Of a stretch of 9,533 nt of DNA, positions 1 through 5,956 are shown piece by piece. The stretch's first letter is position 1. The number at the start of each line of letters is the position of its first letter. Under the pieces are notes generated by a model, which did no database searches, had not been told where the DNA came from, and worked only from the letters and a program-made list of their open reading frames with translations. Origin of the DNA: Cyanobacteria bacterium UBA9971 (GTDB lineage Bacteria > Cyanobacteriota > Vampirovibrionia > Gastranaerophilales > UBA9971); contig DNRP01000115.1 in NCBI GenBank assembly GCA_003499955.1, positions 1-9,533 on the forward strand. Reading direction: 5' to 3'. Made by a program: the position numbers and the translations under genes.

Positions 1-15
1 GGCTCTGGGCTTTTA

Positions 16-416
16 TGGTGGAGACGGAGAGATTCGAACCCTCGTCCAGAACGGATATTCGCAAACATCTACGAGTATAGACAACTGGTTGGTGTCATCT
101 TAGCCAGGTCAGTGTCAAACCCTTGACTAAAATCAAGAACATTTAAAGCTTGCACAAGCTTTAAGGGCTTGTCTTAGTTCTGCGTACCCTTAATTGCAGA
201 AAGCGTTCGATATTGGTGACCGAATAATCCTACCGAAGAAAATTATTCAGTGCCTCATCAGAGACGACTATGCAGCTTGCGCTACAGCGTTTCTGAAGTT
301 GAGGTGACTAACAATGTTGTTGTCGTTTATTTTTTTTTGCTCGTTGGTAACGGAGAACAGCGCTCCGACTCGCCGCTTACTCACATCAGTCGCCCTGTCT
401 AATCCAAAACGTCCCC
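16..416 (-). ncRNA. ssrA: tmRNA (transfer-messenger RNA)
   Basis: tmRNA rescues ribosomes stalled on broken mRNAs and adds a degradation tag to the unfinished protein, working with SmpB. Read on the minus strand, the 5' end (416-410, GGGGACG) pairs with CGTCTCC near the 3' end, one G-U pair included, to give a 7-bp acceptor stem. The gene encodes its own CCA (18-16). A T-arm of GAGGG, loop TTCGAAT and CTCTC precedes the acceptor, and the 5' part has the tRNA-like GTTTTGGATTAGACAGGGCG segment typical of the family. A short tag frame lies at 324-268. A strong 22-nt inverted repeat at 143-164 (TTAAAGCTTG, TG, CAAGCTTTAA) is probably part of a downstream pseudoknot. The length of about 401 nt is normal for a one-piece tmRNA. 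The gene lies 48 bp downstream of tRNA-Leu on the same strand. Confidence 0.96.
268..324 (-). other. tmRNA tag-peptide reading frame
   Basis: This is the internal messenger segment of the tmRNA. In the frame opening at GAC (324-322) it encodes DNNIVSHLNFRNAVAQAA and stops at TAG (270-268). The other two frames do not give a tag-like end. The hydrophobic, alanine-rich tail (AVAQAA) is what ClpXP-type proteases recognise on tagged proteins. The NNIV core matches cyanobacterial tags, in which GCA AAC AAU AUC GUU encodes ANNIV. Aligning on that core makes GAC (Asp) the resume codon, where cyanobacteria use an alanine codon. Resumption one codon earlier at AAC, giving NDNNIV, cannot be excluded from sequence alone. 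Confidence 0.75.
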
Positions 417-464
417 ATGTATGTAAGATTTTAGTATAAATTTTCAAGGTTCAATAGATAAGAA

Positions 465-545
465 TGCCGATGGTCGGATTCGAACCGACACGGGTCGCCC
501 CGGATGATTTTGAGTCAACTGCGTCTACCATTTCGCCACATCGGC
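465..545 (-). tRNA. tRNA-Leu, anticodon CAA
   Basis: This tRNA decodes UUG leucine codons. On the minus strand the acceptor stem GCCGATG/CATCGGC pairs perfectly over 7 bp. The D-arm contains GGTAGACGC, the anticodon loop is CTCAAAA (anticodon CAA), and the T-arm is GTCGG-TTCGAAT-CCGAC. The long variable arm (CGGG-GCGA-CCCG, a tetraloop hairpin) marks a class II tRNA and supports leucine. The anticodon stem GTTGA/TCATC has one T-T mismatch at its second pair. The sequence after the discriminator A is TTC, so CCA is not encoded and must be added by the CCA-adding enzyme, unlike the neighbouring tmRNA. Confidence 0.97.
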
Positions 546-834
546 TTGTTGCTTATTCATAATAACAAATACATTTTAAAATTTCTAGTGTATGCCCCTT
601 TAAAAATATATTTTTTGGCAAAATTGACGCAAGAAAATCAATTGTTTTTATATTAATAAATTTGTAACAGGATATTAATCCATATTTTATAAGACTTAAA
701 TTAGCCGCAATATGTTCCATTTAAAGATTTTTGACCTCAACAAACACATGTAATAGAAAATTTTTGATTAAAGTTTCTCTGCATATCTGACGAAAAATAA
801 TTTGGTAGGGATATATTAAACAGGGAGTAAAATT
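546..834. other. AT-rich intergenic region, no gene seen
   Basis: This stretch separates the minus-strand RNA genes from the plus-strand HicB-like gene. It is very AT-rich and broken by stops in all frames, and no RNA gene or repeat is evident. It should contain divergent promoters. The minus-strand one is listed separately. On the plus strand only weak candidates exist, such as TTGACG at 624-629 with TATATT at 649-654 (19-bp spacer) and TATATT at 812-817 without a clear -35. A clear ribosome binding site (GGGAG, 823-827) lies at the right end, 7 nt before the next gene. Confidence 0.5.
559..587 (-). promoter_or_regulatory. candidate promoter for tRNA-Leu (and perhaps tmRNA)
   Basis: On the minus strand, TATTAT (564-559) forms a good -10 box 13 nt before the mature tRNA 5' end. 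TAGAAA (587-582), 17 nt further upstream, matches the -35 consensus at 4 of 6 positions. Transcription would start near 552, leaving a very short leader for RNase P to remove. The tmRNA may be read from the same transcript, because I find no equally good promoter in the 48-bp gap between the two genes. Confidence 0.4.
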
Positions 835-1032
835 ATGACAAATAATGTAATGCAGGGGTATTCAGCTTTTATTTATGAAGTAAAAGACAGATATATGGCT
901 GAATGTTCGACACTTCGTGTAGTAAGTTCGGGAATTACACCTCATGAAGCCGTAGAAAACCTTAAACAAGAAATTCATAATACATTTAAGAATAATGAGA
1001 TTCAAATAAATCCTGTTTTTGAAAGAAGATAG
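835..1032 (+). CDS. small HicB-like (antitoxin-fold) protein
   Basis: This 65-residue protein resembles the partial RNase-H-like fold of HicB-type antitoxins and related stand-alone proteins. Residues 9-52 follow the family pattern: a first strand with aromatic/hydrophobic residues (YSAFIYEV), a turn, the strand YMAECSTLRVVSSG matching the usual 'y.aecpel.gv.s.G', then a helix with HEAVENLKQEI matching 'eEAl.nlkeai'. The C-terminal DNA-binding extension of full HicB antitoxins is absent, so it is unlikely to repress transcription by itself. The start is supported by GGGAG 7 nt upstream. No HicA-like toxin frame is seen on either side, so it appears to be an orphan. It is followed by a palindromic hairpin and is separated from the efflux operon by 400 bp, so it is probably transcribed alone. 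Toxin neutralisation is not supported by context; the cellular role is unknown. Confidence 0.75.
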   Translation: MTNNVMQGYSAFIYEVKDRYMAECSTLRVVSSGITPHEAVENLKQEIHNTFKNNEIQINPVFERR

Positions 1033-1063
1033 TTTTTTTATAAGGAAATTTAAAACCCTCACC

Positions 1064-1091
1064 CCCCCTCTCACTTATAAGTGAGAGGGGG
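1064..1091. terminator. perfect 28-bp palindrome, hairpin/terminator candidate
   Basis: CCCCCTCTCACTTA (1064-1077) is followed directly by its exact reverse complement (1078-1091). It would fold as a 12-bp GC-rich stem with a TATA loop. It begins 31 nt after the HicB-like stop codon. The plus-strand downstream sequence TATTATATTATTTTT is T-rich but not a clean T-tract, and on the minus strand the stem is followed after a few bases by GGGTTTT. It could therefore end transcription from either side. It could also be one copy of a dispersed palindromic repeat, because flanking CCCTCACC is typical of such elements. Confidence 0.6.
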
Positions 1092-1105
1092 TATTATATT
1101 ATTTT

Positions 1106-1204
1106 TGGCTCGCTGCTTGGTTTACGATAATAAACGGCATTTTGTGTCGGCACAGCCAACCCCTACATCCTCTACCGTTAATCCGCTTCCTGGACTCGCT
1201 AACC
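1106..1204. repeat. GC-rich intergenic patch, possible degraded repeat
   Basis: Within the 400-bp gap between the HicB-like gene and the regulator, this 99-bp patch has 51 G or C bases (about 52%), whereas the sequence just downstream is strongly AT-rich. It opens with TGGCTCGCT (1106-1114) and closes with a near copy, TGGACTCGCT (1191-1200). Inside are short inverted pieces such as TGTG-TCGG-CACA (1143-1154) and GTTTA...TAAAC (1120-1135). No reading frame is credible. It may be the remnant of a dispersed non-coding element that also includes the palindrome just upstream. The rest of the gap (1205-1368) is AT-rich with nothing coding. Confidence 0.3.
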
Positions 1205-1308
1205 ATTTTTATTTTACTTATAGGACTTATTCAACAAGTTCAAAAACACCTTAATTCAAAAAGTTTTTCTGACATTGGTATTTGTCTTGATTTAAAAAGT
1301 TTAATTCT

Positions 1309-1325
1309 CTATTGATAATCGATAG
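1309..1325. promoter_or_regulatory. imperfect palindrome upstream of the regulator promoter
   Basis: CTATTGATAATCGATAG is a 17-bp inverted repeat centred on A1317, with 7 of 8 base pairs matching (the exception is T1313 opposite G1321). It sits 45 bp upstream of the -35 box of the efflux operon, a possible position for an activator or auxiliary repressor site. It may be chance in AT-rich DNA. Confidence 0.25.
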
Positions 1326-1368
1326 TTTTATTTTTTTATTTAGTATTTTTCAATAATTTCAACAAAAT

Positions 1369-1404
1369 GATTGAATTATTCATTCGATTGATTTATAATC
1401 ATTC
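1369..1404 (+). promoter_or_regulatory. sigma70-type promoter with tandem operator-like repeats
   Basis: A -35 box TTGAAT (1371-1376), a 17-bp spacer and a perfect -10 box TATAAT (1394-1399) give a strong predicted promoter with a start near 1406, about 28 nt before the regulator start codon. Two imperfect copies of one motif lie back to back across it: GATTGAATTATTCATTC (1369-1385) and GATTGATTTATAATCATTC (1386-1404). The first copy also contains the perfect odd palindrome TGAATTATTCA (1372-1382). One unit covers the -35 and the other covers the -10, so a bound repressor would block RNA polymerase. The obvious candidate is the TetR-family protein encoded immediately downstream. Promoter boxes are seen directly; operator function is inferred. 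Confidence 0.7.
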
Positions 1405-1433
1405 ATGAAAAAAACTTACCTGGAGTATGAAAT

Positions 1434-2096
1434 ATGATCCATAGCGACAAAAACAAACACTCTAAAAGTGCTCAAGATAAATTATTATTTGCGGCGCTTG
1501 AATTATTCGCAAAAAATGGGTTTGATGGGACAAGTACAAGAGAAATTTGTAAAAAAGCGGGAGTAAATATATCTTTAATTCCATATTATTTTGGCGGAAA
1601 AGAAGGATTATTTCATGCTTCTGTAAAAATGCTAGCAGAGTTTGTTTTAGAGCAAATGAACCCTGTTCTTCAAAAAATTGATAATGTTCAGAATAATACA
1701 AAAAAAGAAAATATTTTGTTGCTTCATTCTTTAATAGAGCGTTTTGCGGAGTTTATATTGAATGTAAACTTGCCTAAAACTGTAATTTTGCTGATTATTA
1801 GAGAACAACTTGAGCCTTCGCCGGCGTTTGAAATTCTTTATAATACAACAATGAAGCATGTTTACGGAGCTTTTAAAAAACTTGTAGCCGCAATTTTAAA
1901 TATAGATGAATCAGAACCCGAAGTAACTTATCGTACAACAACAATTGCGGGACAAATGTTGTCTTTTAGAATAGTTAAACAGGCAACTCTTAGATCTCTG
2001 GGAAAAGACGAGTACACAAATGAAGATATCCGCGCAATTAAGCAAATCATTATAAGCAATACTAACGCAATACTTAAATTAGATGGAGAATTCTAA
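1434..2096 (+). CDS. cecR: TetR/AcrR-family repressor, CecR (YbiH)-like
   Basis: This is a predicted ligand-sensing repressor of the efflux operon it heads. Residues 14-60 form the TetR N-terminal DNA-binding domain: helix 1 (KLLFAALELFAKNGF), then TSTREICKKAGVNISLIPYYF as the helix-turn-helix, and GGKEGLF leading into helix 4. The C-terminal part (about 95-215) carries REQLEPSPAFEILY (123-136), characteristic of the CecR-type ligand domain (formerly DUF1956). The length, 220 aa, is normal. The start is set by GGAG (1422-1425), 8 nt before ATG. The gene ends TAATG, overlapping the next start by 1 nt. In E. coli, CecR lies upstream of and controls ybhGFSR, and the gene order is the same here. 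Autoregulation through the tandem repeats over its promoter is inferred. The inducer is unknown; E. coli work links this system to cefoperazone and chloramphenicol sensitivity. Confidence 0.9.
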   Translation: MIHSDKNKHSKSAQDKLLFAALELFAKNGFDGTSTREICKKAGVNISLIPYYFGGKEGLFHASVKMLAEFVLEQMNPVLQKIDNVQNNTKKENILLLHSLIERFAEFILNVNLPKTVILLIIREQLEPSPAFEILYNTTMKHVYGAFKKLVAAILNIDESEPEVTYRTTTIAGQMLSFRIVKQATLRSLGKDEYTNEDIRAIKQIIISNTNAILKLDGEF

Positions 2097-3118
2097 TGAA
2101 AAAGAAAGTATTATTCATAATAATTTTGGCTTTAATCGGATTAGCTATTATATATTACATTTATATTAAGCAAGAAAAAAAAGAGGTAGGTATTTTAACC
2201 ATCTATGGCAATGTTGACATCCGGGAAGTAAATTTAAGTTTTAGAATTCCCGGTCTTGTAAAAATTATGAAACTTGAAGAGGGCGACATTGCAAAAAAAG
2301 GTCAGATTATTGCTTATATTGACAAAAATCAGTACACAGATCAGCTTAACGAAGCTAATGCCGAGCAAAATGTCCAAAAGGCTAATTTGGATAAACTTCT
2401 CGCAGGAACAAGAGCGGAAGAAATTGCACAGGCTAAAGCTCTTGTTCAAGAAAGAGAAGCAACTTTATTAAATGCGAAAGATTTTCTTGAGAAAAACGAA
2501 AAAGGATATAAAGCAGGAGTAGTATCGCAACAGGAATATGATAATTCAGTAAAACAAAGAGATGAAGCTGCCGCCAGATTATCTTCTTCGAGAGAAGCTC
2601 TTGTTGAGGCATTAAACGGTCCAAGAATGGAAGATGTTCAGGCAGCAAAAGCAAGTCTAAAAGCGGCTCAGGCAAAATCTTCAAGCCTTCAAAAAACTAT
2701 TTCATATACAACGCTAAATGCTCCTTCTGACGGAGCCATTTTGACCAGAATTAAAGAACCCGGTGCTTATGTTAATGCGGGAGAACCTGTCTATACACTG
2801 GCTATAAATTCTCCAAAGTGGATTCAAACCTATGTGGATGAAATAGATTTAGGCAAAGTGCGTCCCGGAATGAAAGCGCAAATAACGAGTGATTCTTTTA
2901 CTAATAAAATTTATTCGGGTTATATAGGCTTTATTTCTCCAACAGCGGAATTTACTCCGAAATCTGTTGAAACACCGGAACTTAGGGCAAGTTTAGTTTA
3001 CAGGTTAAGAGTTATTGTAAAAGATCCCGAAAATGAGTTAAGACAAGGAATGCCCGTTACTGTAAAGCTTAAAATCGGATCAAATGAAAATGACAAAACC
3101 TCTGGTAAAAATAAATAA
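2096..3118 (+). CDS. ybhG: HlyD-family membrane fusion protein, YbhG-like
   Basis: This periplasmic adaptor would link the ABC permeases to the outer-membrane channel. Residues 5-24 are an uncleaved N-terminal membrane anchor (VLFIIILALIGLAIIYYIYI). The first lipoyl half follows (about 38-76, with IPGLVKIMKLEEGDIAKKGQ), then a long alpha-helical coiled-coil hairpin (about 80-200, rich in A, E, K, Q), the second lipoyl half (TLNAPSDGAILTRIKEPGAYV, about 206-226) and beta-barrel/membrane-proximal domains. AEFTPKSVETPELRASLVYR (284-303) closely follows the conserved YbhG signature. The hairpin is long enough to reach toward a TolC-type channel, consistent with the outer-membrane factor at the end of the operon. 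ATG overlaps the regulator stop (TAATG), with GGAG at 2085-2088 inside the regulator gene. The final 35 nt overlap the ATPase gene. Confidence 0.93.
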   Translation: MKKKVLFIIILALIGLAIIYYIYIKQEKKEVGILTIYGNVDIREVNLSFRIPGLVKIMKLEEGDIAKKGQIIAYIDKNQYTDQLNEANAEQNVQKANLDKLLAGTRAEEIAQAKALVQEREATLLNAKDFLEKNEKGYKAGVVSQQEYDNSVKQRDEAAARLSSSREALVEALNGPRMEDVQAAKASLKAAQAKSSSLQKTISYTTLNAPSDGAILTRIKEPGAYVNAGEPVYTLAINSPKWIQTYVDEIDLGKVRPGMKAQITSDSFTNKIYSGYIGFISPTAEFTPKSVETPELRASLVYRLRVIVKDPENELRQGMPVTVKLKIGSNENDKTSGKNK

Positions 3119-4826
3119 TTTATCCAAAAGATTTCCTAAAAGTAATGGATTTGCGCTTAATAACATTAACCTTGAAATATGTACAGGCGCTATAACAGGT
3201 TTGGTAGGACCGGACGGAGCGGGAAAGTCAACATTAATCAGGATGATTGCGAGTCTTTTGTTGCCAACTTCCGGTAATGTTACTGTTAATGAGTTTGATA
3301 GCGCAAAAGAAGCCCATAAAATTCAAAGTATTATTAGTTATATGCCTCAAAAATTTGGCTTGTACGAAGATTTAACCGTTATTGAAAATTTAAACCTATA
3401 CGCTGATTTAAAAAATATAACAGGAAATGAAAAGGAATCTCAATTTAAGAGATTATTGAAATTTACGGATTTAGAACGTTTTACAAGTAGGTTGGCGGGT
3501 GATTTGTCGGGAGGAATGAAACAAAAACTCGGTTTGGCCTGCTGCTTGATTAAAACACCGCAGCTTTTATTGCTTGATGAGCCAAGTGTTGGCGTTGATC
3601 CAATTTCAAGACGTGAATTATGGACTATGGTAAAAGAACTTGTAAACGATGAAATGGGTGTAATATGGGGTACAGCTTATCTTGATGAAGCAGAAAAATG
3701 CGATGATGTGCTTCTGTTAAATGAAGGTAACCTACTTTTTCAGGGCAAGCCTGATAAATTATATGAAAGAGTTAAAAATAGGACGTTTCAAATACAAAAC
3801 ATTGAAGGTTCCAACCGAAAAGTTCTTACAACGGCTTTAACAAACAGTAAAGTAATTGACGGAATAATTCAGGGTCGCAGTGTAAGAATTGTAACCCGCG
3901 AAGAAAGTGTTTTTCCTTCGACTCAAGAAATTGACTCAGGCTTAGATTCAAGGATAGTAAAAGTTGCGCCAAGATTTGAAGATGCTTTTATTGATATTTT
4001 AGGCGGCGGACCGGGCGGCATATCACTTTTGTCGGAAGAAATGTTAAATATCCCTGAATATAAAGAAGATATTATTAATGTAAATTGCTTAACCAAGGCT
4101 TTTGGCGATTTTATAGCCGCTAATAATATATGTTTTTCGGTAAAGCAAGGAGAAATTTTCGGTTTACTCGGTCCTAACGGAGCCGGTAAGTCTACTGTAT
4201 TCAAGATGATGTGCGGTCTTTTAAAACCTACAAACGGAACTGCCGATATTGCAGGGTATGATTTAAGAACTGCACCGGGTGAAGCCAGATCAAAACTCGG
4301 GTATATGGCTCAAAAATTCTCGCTCTATGATAATTTAAACGTTCAGCAGAATTTAAATTTCTTTGCAGGAATATACGGGCTTTCGGGCAGGAAAAAACAT
4401 AAAAAAATCGAACAAATGATTAAAATTTTTGACTTAAAACAATATCTTGAAACTTCGGCAGGAGATTTGCCGCTCGGATTCAAACAAAGACTCGCCCTCT
4501 CTTGCGCAGTAATGCATAATCCCCCTGTTTTATTTCTTGATGAGCCGACATCGGGGGTTGATCCGATTACAAGAAGAGAATTCTGGGTGCATATTAACGG
4601 ATTAGTGCAAAAAGGTGTTACTGTCGTAATAACAACCCATTTTATGGACGAAGCTGAATACTGCGACAGGATGGGGTTAATTTATCAGGGCAATTTAATT
4701 GCTATAGGTTCTTCTGATGAGTTAAAAAACAGTGTGCGTTCGGAAATTTTGCCTGATCCTACCCTTGAAGATGCCTTTATCGAACTTATTAAGGCTGAAA
4801 ATTTGCAAAGGCAGGCGCTAAAGTGA
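3084..4826 (+). CDS. ybhF: ABC transporter ATPase with two fused nucleotide-binding domains, YbhF-like
   Basis: This cytoplasmic motor powers export through the two downstream permeases. NBD1 (about 6-230) has Walker A GPDGAGKST (42-50), signature LSGGMKQ (141-147) and Walker B LLLLDEPS (161-168), but its H-loop histidine position is alanine (A198, in GTAYLDEAE). After a linker with the YbhF-like GGGPGG (307-312), NBD2 (about 330-555) has GPNGAGKST (363-371), a variant signature LPLGFKQ (462-468), LFLDEPTSG (483-491) and intact H519 (TTHFMDEAE). The 580-aa length fits the family. The start lies inside ybhG, with a 35-nt overlap. ATG at 3090 (MTKPLVKI) is an alternative that sits 10 nt after GGA (3077-3079) instead of 4, so the exact start is uncertain. 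The gene ends with a 4-nt GTGA overlap with the first permease. In E. coli, YbhF belongs to an exporter reported to affect drug efflux and Na+/Li+ tolerance. Confidence 0.95.
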   Translation: MKMTKPLVKINNLSKRFPKSNGFALNNINLEICTGAITGLVGPDGAGKSTLIRMIASLLLPTSGNVTVNEFDSAKEAHKIQSIISYMPQKFGLYEDLTVIENLNLYADLKNITGNEKESQFKRLLKFTDLERFTSRLAGDLSGGMKQKLGLACCLIKTPQLLLLDEPSVGVDPISRRELWTMVKELVNDEMGVIWGTAYLDEAEKCDDVLLLNEGNLLFQGKPDKLYERVKNRTFQIQNIEGSNRKVLTTALTNSKVIDGIIQGRSVRIVTREESVFPSTQEIDSGLDSRIVKVAPRFEDAFIDILGGGPGGISLLSEEMLNIPEYKEDIINVNCLTKAFGDFIAANNICFSVKQGEIFGLLGPNGAGKSTVFKMMCGLLKPTNGTADIAGYDLRTAPGEARSKLGYMAQKFSLYDNLNVQQNLNFFAGIYGLSGRKKHKKIEQMIKIFDLKQYLETSAGDLPLGFKQRLALSCAVMHNPPVLFLDEPTSGVDPITRREFWVHINGLVQKGVTVVITTHFMDEAEYCDRMGLIYQGNLIAIGSSDELKNSVRSEILPDPTLEDAFIELIKAENLQRQALK

Positions 4827-5956
4827 ATGTATTTGTAATTTTACGCAGATTAAAAGGATTAATTTATAAAGAAACTTTGCAAATTCTCAGAGATCCGAGC
4901 AGTTTGCTGATAGCTTTTTTTATACCTGTAATGTTCTTATTTTTGTATGGTTACGGTCTTTCTCTTGACATAAAAGATATAAAACTTGGAATTGTAATGG
5001 AAGATACTGCCCCAAGAGCTCAAAGTTTAGTCAGGTCATTTATGAATTCCAAATATTATGACGTTCGTATTGATCACAATAAAAAAGTTTTTGAAAAACA
5101 GTTAATTGCAGGAAAAATAAAAGGAATACTGGTTATTCCACAGGATTTTTCCAAAAAATTACAAAATAAGGAGGATATAGCCCCAATTCAGTTAATAACT
5201 GATGGAAGCGACCCTAACACCGCGAACCTTATTCAAAATTATACCCGCGGTGTATGGCAAAATTGGCTTATTCAGGAATCATACAATCGACCCCAAAATC
5301 AACCAATCGGGCAGATTAATATGATATCAAGAGTCTGGTTTAACTCTGAACTTAAGAGCGCTAACTTTATTATACCGGGAATTATTGCGATAGTAATGGC
5401 ACTTGTCGGGACTTTGCTTACATCTCTTGTTCTGGCAAGAGAATGGGAAAGAGGCACAATGGAGGCTTTAATGGCTACTCCTGTAACTATTGTTGAAATA
5501 ATACTCGGAAAAATCATTCCTTATTTTATTTTAGGAATGATTTCCATGGCTTTAACGGTAATAGCGGGAATTTTATTGTTTGAAGTTCCGTTCAGAGGTT
5601 CTGTCTTCTGGCTTTTAATAATGTCGTCAGTATTTATGTTTATTTCACTTTTTCTTGGATTATTGATTTCAACAGTGACCAAAAGCCAGTTTGTCGCATT
5701 TATGACATCTTTAATAGTCGCATTTTTACCTACATTCATTTTGTCGGGGTTTTTATTTGAAATATCAAGTATGCCGGAAATAATACAGCTAATCAGCGTA
5801 TTAATACCCGCAAGATATTTTGTTTTAGGGATACAAACTTTGTTTTTAGCCGGAAATGTCCCCGAAGTTTTTATTCCTGATACTTTAAAGATGATTGCTT
5901 TTGGAATTATTGTGTTTTTAATTACGGCTAAAGTAACCGTAAAGAGGTTAGACTGA
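4823..5956 (+). CDS. ybhS: ABC-2 type permease, YbhS-like
   Basis: This is one of two half-size inner-membrane channel subunits driven by the fused ATPase. The N-terminal cytoplasmic coupling segment (KGLIYKETLQILRDPSSL, 11-28) leads into TM1 (about 28-47). A large extracytoplasmic domain follows (about 48-178), ending in VWFNSELKSANFIIPG (171-186), the conserved entry to the C-terminal membrane half. About five more segments follow (about 182-205, 225-253, 261-285, 290-312 and 355-371). EWERGTMEALMATPV (207-221) is the characteristic ABC-2 motif. It starts with GTG, which overlaps the ATPase TGA as GTGA; no in-frame ATG occurs before codon 37, and losing those codons would remove the coupling segment. 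AGG (4813-4815) serves as a weak ribosome binding site, so translation is probably coupled. It ends TGATG, overlapping the next gene by 1 nt. Confidence 0.93.
   Translation: MNVFVILRRLKGLIYKETLQILRDPSSLLIAFFIPVMFLFLYGYGLSLDIKDIKLGIVMEDTAPRAQSLVRSFMNSKYYDVRIDHNKKVFEKQLIAGKIKGILVIPQDFSKKLQNKEDIAPIQLITDGSDPNTANLIQNYTRGVWQNWLIQESYNRPQNQPIGQINMISRVWFNSELKSANFIIPGIIAIVMALVGTLLTSLVLAREWERGTMEALMATPVTIVEIILGKIIPYFILGMISMALTVIAGILLFEVPFRGSVFWLLIMSSVFMFISLFLGLLISTVTKSQFVAFMTSLIVAFLPTFILSGFLFEISSMPEIIQLISVLIPARYFVLGIQTLFLAGNVPEVFIPDTLKMIAFGIIVFLITAKVTVKRLD

Noticed and set aside
1..15. Possible left arm of a tmRNA terminator (minus strand AAAAGCCCAGAGCC)
   Set aside because: A matching right arm and T-run would lie outside the window, so it cannot be called.
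16..416. tmRNA gene as a site of an integrated mobile element
   Set aside because: tmRNA and tRNA 3' ends are common integration sites, but no integrase or duplicated attachment sequence is visible in the window.
624..654. Plus-strand promoter TTGACG ... TATATT for the HicB-like gene
   Set aside because: The 19-bp spacer is too long and the site is about 180 bp from the gene. In such AT-rich DNA the match is weak evidence.
862..1074. 70-codon minus-strand frame across the HicB-like gene
   Set aside because: It is antisense to a gene with family similarity and a good ribosome binding site, it runs into the palindrome, and its product looks like nothing known.
1405..1437. Ten-codon frame (MKKTYLEYEI) ending in an ATGA overlap with the regulator start
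   Set aside because: Its ATG lies at the predicted transcription start with no ribosome binding site. GGAG at 1422-1425 serves the regulator at 1434. A leaderless leader peptide is possible but unsupported.
3923..4204. 93-codon minus-strand frame inside the ATPase gene
   Set aside because: It is a shadow of the conserved linker and NBD2 Walker A coding region, with no independent start signal.
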